A model generated the notes under the pieces. The model was not told the DNA's origin, did not search any database, and saw nothing but the letters and a program-made list of their open reading frames with translations. DNA of 5,940 nt from Sulfuricaulis sp049587675 (GTDB lineage Bacteria; Pseudomonadota; Gammaproteobacteria; Acidiferrobacterales; Sulfurifustaceae). Below are positions 1 through 5,352 of the stretch, one piece after another (within the stretch, counting starts at the first letter, position 1; each line of letters opens with the position of its first letter). A program made the position numbers and the translations under genes. The stretch covers positions 1 to 5,940 of the forward strand of contig NZ_JBAVEJ010000301.1 of NCBI RefSeq assembly GCF_049587675.1, read 5' to 3'.

Positions 1-612
1 GATATGATCGGCATAGAGACCTGCCGCGTTCACGACATATCCGGCGCTGTAGGTACCCGCAGAGGTCCGGATTCCCTGTTCGTTACGATCGAGATAACTG
101 ACACCGTAGTGAATGGAAACGCCCTCATGCTTGGCCTCTTTTTCCATACTGCGAACCACAACCTCGGGGTTCACGGAGGACGTCGTGGGTGAAAAAATCG
201 CACGCCCATACGTCAAAGCCCTGGGTTCAATTTCTCTCATCGCATCTTCATCAACTTCTTCCAGCTTCACGCCATTGCTTCGACCGCGCCGGAGCAACTC
301 ATCCAGCAAGGCATGATCCGCCTCGTTCTGGGCAACGACAAGCTTCCCGCATTTATTCATAAGGATGTGTCGCGTCTCACAATATTCAGACAGTTGCGCG
401 TTGCCATCTCGCGTGAACCTGGCCTTGAGACTGTCCGCCGTGTAATAAAAACCCGCGTGCAACACACCGCTGTTGCGCCCGCTGGCATGTTGCGCGCACG
501 ATTTTTCTTTTTCGATCAGCGTGACCTCGGCATCGGCATATCGCCGTTTCAGCTCCCGGGCAACGCAAATTCCAATAATGCCGCCACCAATAACCAGAAA
601 ATCTGAAACCAT
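1..612 (-). CDS. FAD-dependent oxidoreductase, L-2-hydroxyglutarate oxidase (LhgO)-like, 3'-truncated by window edge
   Basis: Seen: an uninterrupted frame of 204 codons from ATG at 612-610 to the window edge; the C-terminal part is missing. The N-terminus has a Rossmann FAD-binding motif (VIGGGIIG, residues 7-14) ending in an acidic residue after the second strand (LIEKE, E34). Next come SGRNSGVLHAGFYY (44-57), a CGKLVVA segment, and VVNAAGLYADHI (193-204). Known: this arrangement is that of the DAO-type oxidoreductases, and the RNSGVxHAG and CGK segments are shared with E. coli LhgO, which oxidises L-2-hydroxyglutarate and feeds electrons to quinones. Context: ATG lies 10 bases after the rfbF stop with no good Shine-Dalgarno, so translation may be coupled to rfbF. 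Inference: in a sugar-nucleotide cluster it may act on a hydroxy-acid or sugar-derived substrate. Family is secure; substrate is not. Confidence 0.87.
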   Translation of the reverse strand, partial: MVSDFLVIGGGIIGICVARELKRRYADAEVTLIEKEKSCAQHASGRNSGVLHAGFYYTADSLKARFTRDGNAQLSEYCETRHILMNKCGKLVVAQNEADHALLDELLRRGRSNGVKLEEVDEDAMREIEPRALTYGRAIFSPTTSSVNPEVVVRSMEKEAKHEGVSIHYGVSYLDRNEQGIRTSAGTYSAGYVVNAAGLYADHI

Positions 613-622
613 GTCAGTATGC

Positions 623-1396
623 TTACCAGATCTTCCAAGGCGGGTTTTTGCTGTTCCAGTGATCCTCCAAAACATACTTGTCACGCAGGGTGTCCATGGG
701 TTGCCAGAAGCCGTGATGCTTGTATGCTGACAGCTGCCCCTCCTGCGCGAGCCGCTCCATCGGCTCCCGTTCCCATACCGTTGCGTCGCCCGCAATGTAA
801 TCCATGACCTGGGGCTCCAGCACAAAGAACCCGCTGTTGACCCAGGCATTGTCGCCATCCGGCTTTTCCTTAAAAGAGGCGATTTTGTGCTCGTCATGCC
901 CCAGGCTGAATGCGCCAAATCTGCCTGGAGGCTGCGCGGCGGTCAGGGTGGCCAATGTTTTTTGGTCGCGGTGGAAGTCAATCAGCTCTCGTATATTTAC
1001 GTTGCTAACGCCATCTCCATAAGTCAAGCAGAATGTTTCGTTATTGATGTAGTTCTTAACCCGCTTGAGGCGCCCGCCTGTCATGGTTGCCTCGCCCGTA
1101 TCCACCAACGTGACCTTCCAAGGCTCGACGTTGTTCTTATGAACTTCCATTCGATTATTAACCATGTCAATCGTGACATCGGATGTATTCAGGTAATAAT
1201 TGGAAAAATATTCCTTGATTACATGGCTTTTGTATCCGCAACAGATGATAAAATCGTTAATCCCATGGGCCGAATAAATTTTCATGATATGCCACAGGAT
1301 AGGCTTACTGCCGATTTCCATCATCGGCTTGGGTCTGACGCCACTTTCCTCGCTAACGCGGGTCCCGTAACCCCCTGCCAGAATCACCGCTTTCAT
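623..1396 (-). CDS. rfbF: Glucose-1-phosphate cytidylyltransferase
   Basis: Catalyses CTP + alpha-D-glucose 1-phosphate to CDP-glucose + diphosphate in the cytoplasm, the first step towards CDP-linked 6-deoxy and 3,6-dideoxy sugars for O-antigen or exopolysaccharide. Seen: 257 residues, the usual length of the Salmonella RfbF/Yersinia DdhA family. The nucleotide-binding signature LAGGYGTR (6-13) with RPKPM (21-25) is at the N-terminus. Family blocks follow: LWHIMKIYS (34-42), FIICCGYK (49-56), VEPWKVTLVDTG (90-101), MTGGRLKR (105-112), the metal-site YGDGV (126-130), PPGRFGA (156-162), FKEKP (175-179), NSGFFVLEP (187-195) and GFWQPMDTLRDK (229-240). Start ATG 1396-1394 has a GGAGG seven bases upstream. 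It is the first gene after a 385-base gap and lies 10 bases before the LhgO-like gene. GC is clearly lower in its 5' part than its 3' part. The CDP-glucose 4,6-dehydratase (rfbG) expected as partner is not in the window. Confidence 0.96.
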   Translation of the reverse strand: MKAVILAGGYGTRVSEESGVRPKPMMEIGSKPILWHIMKIYSAHGINDFIICCGYKSHVIKEYFSNYYLNTSDVTIDMVNNRMEVHKNNVEPWKVTLVDTGEATMTGGRLKRVKNYINNETFCLTYGDGVSNVNIRELIDFHRDQKTLATLTAAQPPGRFGAFSLGHDEHKIASFKEKPDGDNAWVNSGFFVLEPQVMDYIAGDATVWEREPMERLAQEGQLSAYKHHGFWQPMDTLRDKYVLEDHWNSKNPPWKIW

Positions 1397-1403
1397 TGAT
1401 CAT

Positions 1404-1408
1404 CCTCC
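1404..1408 (-). promoter_or_regulatory. Ribosome binding site of rfbF
   Basis: The minus strand reads GGAGG with seven bases before ATG at 1396. It is the strongest Shine-Dalgarno in the window and fixes the rfbF start. A nearer ATG just after the GGAGG is out of frame. Confidence 0.8.
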
Positions 1409-1486
1409 AAAATGCAGAACCAGCTTGGTGGTAGCTGCCGTCATCAATTTTTTCTGCCCACCCTCAGAACGCCGTGCGGTCGGAAC

Positions 1487-1515
1487 GTTACATTTACAGT
1501 TTAAGTTCGGCACAA
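1487..1515 (-). promoter_or_regulatory. Possible sigma-70 promoter upstream of rfbF
   Basis: On the minus strand TTGTGC (1515-1510) and TGTAAC (1492-1487) are 17 bases apart. The -35 box matches the consensus at three positions and the -10 box at four. It would start a transcript about 85 bases before the rfbF ATG. The match is weak and chosen mainly by position, so treat it as a candidate only. Confidence 0.18.
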
Positions 1516-1781
1516 ATAGGCAATATTGATATCCCACAGGGAAAGGTGTCCGGCAGAGTCGCTGGCCGACATAGGTAAATATTCGACCCGACACATCTGG
1601 ATCCAGGGGATTGTATTTGGAATGCAAGGCGTACACGATTTCTCACCAAAAAACGTAACTGGACTTCGGGCCGACGGTCGGAATTTGGATAGGCATCGAT
1701 ACCAGAAGGTAAATGCGATGTGCGTTCTCACTCTTTACTGCCTCGGGAACTGCACTCCCACCGTGGCAGGCCGTCACATGC

Positions 1782-2681
1782 TCAGCTCTCCTTGGACTCC
1801 TTCATGGCGGCACTGAAGTCACGCACGACCCCTGTTTCATTGATAAGTTTGTCGTCTCTGACTGGCAAGATTCCTTCTTTCACCTTCTCCCGCACCACCT
1901 CGCAGATAATGTCCACATCGATTCTCTGCTTTTGTTCCCCATATCCGTATACGAGCGCGGTGTCACACAGCACATTGATCAGGCGTGGTGTCCCGCTCGT
2001 GTAATAATAGACGGCGGCACATGCCTTGGTATCGAACAGATTGGGGTCACCCCCGGCCGCTTCTATACGATGCCGGATGTATTGCCAGGTTTCTTCGAGA
2101 CTCAGCGTCTTCAGATTGAAGGCGACGGCGATGCGCTGGGCAAACTGATGCAGTTCGGGAAGGCGAAGTATCTCCCGCAAGGAGGGTTGGCCGACGAGTA
2201 TCAACTGCAGAAGCTGATCCTTATTGGCGTTGATGTTTGAAAGCATCCTGAGTTCTTCGAGGGCCTCCACATCCAGGTTCTGTGCTTCATCGATGATAAG
2301 CACCGTACGCCGGTCCTGGCTGTATTCCTTGGCGATAAATTCCGCCAGCGTCTGATACAGCTCTACTTTTTTCTTGCCGCGGTATTCCAGCTTAAAAGCC
2401 AACAAGACCCATTCCAGCAATTCACCGAAGGTTCGGTGTGTATTGGAAACGATCCCTACCGTTGCACTTTGATCGATTTCAATCTCATTAAGCAACTGGC
2501 GAATCAAGGTGGTCTTTCCCGAGCCGATCTCGCCCGTGATCACAGTGAAACCGGCCTGATTCATCAGCCCGTACCGCAGCATGGCGAGCGCCCTGCGGTG
2601 TTTCACGCTATAGAAAAGAAACGCCGGATCAGGGAGTAATGAGAACGGCTTTTCTTTAAATCCGTAATATGACTTGTACAT
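1782..2681 (-). CDS. XrtA/PEP-CTERM system-associated AAA ATPase (ExeA/GspA-like)
   Basis: Seen: 299 residues. The N-terminus MYKSYYGFKEKPFSLLPDP is the typical opening of ExeA/GspA-like ATPases, followed by HRRALAMLRYGL (28-39). Walker A is GEIGSGKT (50-57), Walker B is VLIIDEAQNL (127-136), then LILVGQPSL (160-168), AQRIAVAF (181-188) and the sensor-like SGTPRLINVLCD (229-240), so all ATPase elements are intact. The last 30 or so residues are charged and look unstructured. Known: these proteins are P-loop ATPases found in XrtA exopolysaccharide loci; the ExeA relative helps assemble the type II secretion secretin, but the role in the XrtA locus is not settled. Start ATG 2681 is preceded by a partial Shine-Dalgarno (TGAGAG). 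It lies 88 bases after the kinase gene. No membrane segment is evident, so it is probably cytoplasmic or peripheral. Confidence 0.92.
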   Translation of the reverse strand: MYKSYYGFKEKPFSLLPDPAFLFYSVKHRRALAMLRYGLMNQAGFTVITGEIGSGKTTLIRQLLNEIEIDQSATVGIVSNTHRTFGELLEWVLLAFKLEYRGKKKVELYQTLAEFIAKEYSQDRRTVLIIDEAQNLDVEALEELRMLSNINANKDQLLQLILVGQPSLREILRLPELHQFAQRIAVAFNLKTLSLEETWQYIRHRIEAAGGDPNLFDTKACAAVYYYTSGTPRLINVLCDTALVYGYGEQKQRIDVDIICEVVREKVKEGILPVRDDKLINETGVVRDFSAAMKESKES

Positions 2682-2769
2682 GTTGAGCTCTCAGATACGC
2701 ATTCACGGCGCCGGATCCTGGCGACGTTACTCAGCTGGTTATCTTGGTCGGTTTATTTCGCCAGAGATC

Positions 2770-3600
2770 TCAATACATTCCATATACAGAGTTTCTCTCA
2801 CCCGAATTATTTAATACGGTTCCTATCAGGTTCTTGTTAGAAGCCTGCACCAATTCAGCGGCCCGGGCCAGCTCAGGTCGCATCGTCTTTCCTTCTTCAA
2901 CCACGAGCAGCATCGCATCGATATACGGGGCAATAGCCAGGACCTCGTCGGAAACAAGCACCGGGGGTAAATCGAATATCACCCAGCGCATGGGATAGCG
3001 TCGTTTCAACTCCTGCACCAGTTGCAACATCGGTCGGGATGTCAGCGTTTCAGACGAGCTGTTAAGGGGCACGCTGCCAGGCAGAATCACGAGCCCGGGT
3101 ATACGGGGATTCACGAGGATCTTCTGCACCGGTGTTCCGTCAAGCAGGTGCTCCCGCAACCCCTGCTCGACATCGATGCCAAGATAGGAATGAATGCTCG
3201 GCTGACCCAGGTTGGCATCCACCAGCAACACGCTCTGGTTGCGCTCCAGGGCCAGACTGATGCTGAGATTGATTGCCGTCAGGGTTTTGCCTTCGCCCTG
3301 CCGCGGGCTGGACACTCCCAACGTTCTCCAGCCGTGCTGGCGCATACGTTGAGATACCTGGGTCCGAAGCACCTTGTAGGCTCTGGCCACCTCGTCCTGG
3401 GAATCACCGGAGATAATTCGATGCTGCTTCAACCAGCCCGGATAGAGATCGACCTGACGGGTCTGCGTGTAGACAATATCCGTGGGTACCAGGGCACGGC
3501 GCCCCTCGACAGCCATGTCCTGCCCCTGGTCTTGCCGCACCCGTTCAATCGCCCTCGTATAGGGATCCGTGGTCTCCCAGTTCTCTTTTTTTATCAACAT
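2770..3600 (-). CDS. CpsD/CapB-family polysaccharide tyrosine kinase (XrtA-locus BY-kinase)
   Basis: Seen: 276 residues. About 60 variable N-terminal residues, then EVARAYKVLRTQV (70-82), the conserved helix before the P-loop. Walker A is SSPRQGEGKT (97-106) and Walker B is WVIFDLPPVL (206-215). The Walker A' region reads VLLVDANLGQP (124-134), where BY-kinases usually have D-x-D-x-R, so the second acid and the arginine are changed to N130 and G132. The C-terminus has only two tyrosines (Y273, Y276) rather than a long cluster. Known: BY-kinases autophosphorylate C-terminal tyrosines and control polymer length with a Wzz-type membrane partner, often encoded next door. Here the partner gene is immediately upstream (80 bases away). 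No membrane segment: a stand-alone cytoplasmic kinase domain. Start ATG 3600 has a weak AGGG before it. Family is secure; catalytic competence is open because of the Walker A' changes. Confidence 0.9.
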   Translation of the reverse strand: MLIKKENWETTDPYTRAIERVRQDQGQDMAVEGRRALVPTDIVYTQTRQVDLYPGWLKQHRIISGDSQDEVARAYKVLRTQVSQRMRQHGWRTLGVSSPRQGEGKTLTAINLSISLALERNQSVLLVDANLGQPSIHSYLGIDVEQGLREHLLDGTPVQKILVNPRIPGLVILPGSVPLNSSSETLTSRPMLQLVQELKRRYPMRWVIFDLPPVLVSDEVLAIAPYIDAMLLVVEEGKTMRPELARAAELVQASNKNLIGTVLNNSGERNSVYGMY

Positions 3601-3680
3601 GGTACTGCCCTAAATTTCATACTCAGGAATTCGAAGTCTATCATACCTACAGCACCTTGACCCAGATCAATAAAAAACCG

Positions 3681-4235
3681 CTACCGCGCCCCTGGAATCA
3701 AGCGTTGGCTTTCCGCCACAGGGCCCCCGAGCGGAATATGCGGGATCACAGCCAACGGCGGGATGCGCAACACGGAAACAATGGCCCTGGACCCTCTGAT
3801 CGTACGGTCCATGTATTCGGCGATACTGGCGTAGCCAATACCACTTCCGAACCCCAGGACTATCCCGAGCAAGAGGAACGCGCGCCGGTTGGGCATCTGT
3901 GGGCTTGCGGGCATTGTTGGTGCTTCCAATAACGAAAAACGCTCGCCTTTCTGTTCTTTTTCCATTTCCACAGCAATATTGGCGCCCATGAGGTGTTCCT
4001 TAATCTCGTTGTATTTCTTAAGCGTACTGTCGTAATCGCGCTTGAGCCCCAGCCCCTCCTGTTCCACCCCGGGTGTTTGAATCAGACGTCCCTCGTACTC
4101 GGCTAGTTTCTGCTTTGCCCGCGCGCGCTGCTCGCTCGCGGCATTGAGACTGATACTGATCGTCGCAATCTGGGTCTGAATGGATATGTAAGCAGGGTTA
4201 TCCGGCTTTAATGCAAGGCCCGTCGACGTCGACGT
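3681..4235 (-). pseudogene. C-terminal part of the chain-length determinant, separated by an in-frame TGA
   Basis: The frame of the upstream fragment continues without shift after the TGA at 4238-4236 for 184 codons to TAG at 3683-3681. Numbered on the full reading, it holds a linker (TSTSTGLALKPD), the conserved NPAYISIQTQI (368-378), a coiled-coil stretch with EYEGRLIQTPGVEQE (400-414), a kinase-associated GNVR-like segment, a proline-rich SPQMPNRR, and a second membrane segment near 474-494. A short cytoplasmic tail containing PPLAVIPHIP follows, typical of Wzz/GumC C-termini. There is no start of its own near the TGA. The first in-frame candidate is GTG at 4067 (codon 412), which has no Shine-Dalgarno and cuts into the conserved region. 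The ATG overlapping the TGA (ATGA) is in another frame and stops after 13 codons. Conservation up to the end suggests the break is recent, read through, or a base-call error. Confidence 0.85.
4221..4234. repeat. Perfect 14-bp palindrome and tandem GTCGAC duplication next to the internal TGA
   Basis: CGTCGACGTCGACG is identical to its reverse complement and contains two adjacent GTCGAC units. On the coding strand it begins one base after the TGA and encodes part of TSTST. As RNA it could fold into a 5-bp stem with a 4-base loop. It may come from a six-base, frame-keeping duplication in a low-constraint linker. Confidence 0.7.
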
Positions 4236-4238
4236 TCA
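4236..4238 (-). other. In-frame TGA (codon 355) inside the chain-length determinant
   Basis: The minus strand reads AAG GCG TCA TGA ACG TCG, and the same frame is protein-like on both sides. TGA also ends the barrel, kinase and ATPase genes in this window, so a genome-wide TGA reassignment is not supported. It could be a C-to-T change of CGA (Arg), a G-to-A change of TGG (Trp), a read error, or a readthrough site. Confidence 0.85.
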
Positions 4239-5300
4239 TGACGCCTTGAGTTTGTCCTCGAGTGTTGCCAACTGTTGTTTCAATCTGGTCACATCAGGAT
4301 GATTCTCCGCGTACTTCTCACGGGCCGACGCCAATTCGGCGCGAGCTTTCTTGTATTCCCGGTCAAGCGATTCTCGTTCGTCAACAGTGCCGGTTTCTTT
4401 TCGCAGCATTTCGAGCTCACGCCGCAGTTTAACCACGTCCGGGTGATTAGGCGCATAAACCGCCGCGGCACTCAGATATTGAGCCTGCACTTCCCGTAGC
4501 CGTCCGCCGGGGCCCTGTCCGGTATAGGGTTCCACCGTGGCGAGTTGCCCTTGGAGTTCGAGCCTGCGCTCTTCCAGGGTGGTTATCTGACGGTCCAGAT
4601 CTTCCATTTCTTTTTGCGTGCGCTCCATAAGCGACATATTCAGGCCCATTAATTCTGGCAGGCGTCCGGTATTTCTTTTTTTATATCCCGCGAGTTGTGT
4701 CTCGAGATCCGAAAGGTGCTGGCGCAATTTATCTTCCTCATCGGAAAAGAAACCGGATGTCCTTTCTGCCTGCTGCGTCCGGATAACAATATTTTCATTT
4801 AGCATCAGATTTGTTAACTCATCGGCAACTTTCTGTGCAATGTCAGGCTCACCGGCGTCGAATGACAGCGTGAAAGCGATGGTGGCCATCAGAGACGCGC
4901 CGCTACGCGGATCGGTCACGTTGGCGCTGACCGTCTCGACCTTAATGCCTTTGCGCATTTTCGCAATGGTCTCCTTGTCTGCCGAATCCGATTTCCGCTC
5001 TTGTGGATAAAACTGACTCTTTTTAGCGATCTTGAGCAAGTTTTCATCAGTCAAGACCCGCTTCTGAACGATCTGGAGTCGCTGATTGGCATAACCGGTT
5101 ACGGTGGATTGAGCCAATTCGCGTGGAACTTCCTGCTGCTCAATCAAGATGGTCGCCGTGGAGCGATACACAGGCGGAATAACAAAGGCGAGGATGGCGC
5201 TTCCCAGAAATACTATCACTGCCGTGCGTAGTATCTGCTTTTTTCGCCGCCGCAAAATAGCAAGGTAGTCGCTCAGATGTTGTGCGTTAGCGTCGACCAT
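4236..5300 (-). CDS. Polysaccharide chain-length determinant (Wzz/GumC type, XrtA-locus), N-terminal part ending at an internal TGA
   Basis: Seen: 354 residues. A charged N-terminus with LSDYLAILRRRKKQI (9-23), the entry to a Wzz domain, leads into a membrane segment at about 25-43 and VYRSTATILIEQQ (44-56), typical of polysaccharide co-polymerases. Next is a periplasmic domain and long coiled coil (about 180-354), with two copies of Y-x-x-NHPDV-x-x-L at Y282 and Y330, 48 residues apart. Known: these inner-membrane proteins normally have two membrane segments and about 500 residues, oligomerise, and set polymer length with the BY-kinase. This frame stops after LEDKLKAS, before the second membrane segment, and the rest follows in the same frame (3681-4235). 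Full reading: 539 codons. Start ATG 5300 has GAGG nine bases upstream. The gene follows the beta-barrel gene by 52 bases and precedes the kinase, its likely partner. Confidence 0.9.
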   Translation of the reverse strand: MVDANAQHLSDYLAILRRRKKQILRTAVIVFLGSAILAFVIPPVYRSTATILIEQQEVPRELAQSTVTGYANQRLQIVQKRVLTDENLLKIAKKSQFYPQERKSDSADKETIAKMRKGIKVETVSANVTDPRSGASLMATIAFTLSFDAGEPDIAQKVADELTNLMLNENIVIRTQQAERTSGFFSDEEDKLRQHLSDLETQLAGYKKRNTGRLPELMGLNMSLMERTQKEMEDLDRQITTLEERRLELQGQLATVEPYTGQGPGGRLREVQAQYLSAAAVYAPNHPDVVKLRRELEMLRKETGTVDERESLDREYKKARAELASAREKYAENHPDVTRLKQQLATLEDKLKAS

Positions 5301-5309
5301 ATGTCTATA

Positions 5310-5313
5310 CCTC
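5310..5313 (-). promoter_or_regulatory. Ribosome binding site of the chain-length determinant
   Basis: The minus strand reads GAGG nine bases before ATG at 5300, within AGGATAGAGG. It supports the ATG at 5300 as the start, in agreement with the Wzz-like N-terminus that follows at once. Confidence 0.6.
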
Positions 5314-5352
5314 TATCCTTCTGCTCTCAGTGTTCATAAACATGTTGACGGC

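Larger units (their letters stand above)
1397..1781 (-). other. Intergenic region between the ATPase gene and rfbF
   Basis: About 385 bases with no gene I can support. Short open frames exist on both strands, including a 78-codon GTG-started minus-strand frame (1636-1400) that ends just before rfbF, but none shows a family motif. I see no intrinsic terminator: the T-run on the minus strand near 1650 (six T) has no convincing stem before it. A nine-base direct repeat (CGGTCGGAA at 1477-1485 and 1675-1683) is no more than chance would give. The likeliest contents are the end of the upstream transcript, a promoter for rfbF, and perhaps decayed sequence from a past cassette exchange. Confidence 0.6.

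Noticed and set aside
1509..1523. Possible sigma-54 (-24/-12) site on the plus strand
   Set aside because: The GG-to-GC spacing is one base short and no plus-strand gene follows it.
1400..1636. A 78-codon minus-strand frame with a GTG start that ends just before rfbF
   Set aside because: It has no recognisable motif, an unconvincing ribosome site and an unremarkable composition for a real gene, and an in-frame stop lies just upstream of the GTG. Its position in front of rfbF is suggestive but not enough.
1501..1816. Other short frames in the gap (minus 1731-1501, plus 1526-1816)
   Set aside because: They overlap each other and one runs into the ATPase gene. They have no motifs and look like chance frames in a non-coding stretch.
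1713..2240. Long plus-strand frame opposite the ATPase gene
   Set aside because: It is the antisense shadow of a gene with complete Walker A, Walker B and sensor motifs.
2709..2723. Near-palindrome between the kinase and ATPase genes as a terminator
   Set aside because: The stem is only four base pairs plus a mismatch and no T-run follows.
3022..3660. A 212-codon plus-strand frame opposite the kinase gene
   Set aside because: It is antisense to a clear BY-kinase gene and its translation shows no family features.
3655..3700. T-run just after the chain-length gene stop as an intrinsic terminator
   Set aside because: Only a three-base-pair stem can form before the T-run, and the kinase gene downstream is expected to be co-transcribed.
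3681..4067. The C-terminal fragment as a separate gene starting at GTG 4067
   Set aside because: Conserved family sequence continues upstream of this GTG in the same frame, and there is no ribosome site before it.
4236..4238. Selenocysteine or a TGA-reassigned genetic code
   Set aside because: TGA is the natural stop of three neighbouring genes. The hairpin after it does not match a bacterial SECIS, and the protein family has no known selenocysteine.
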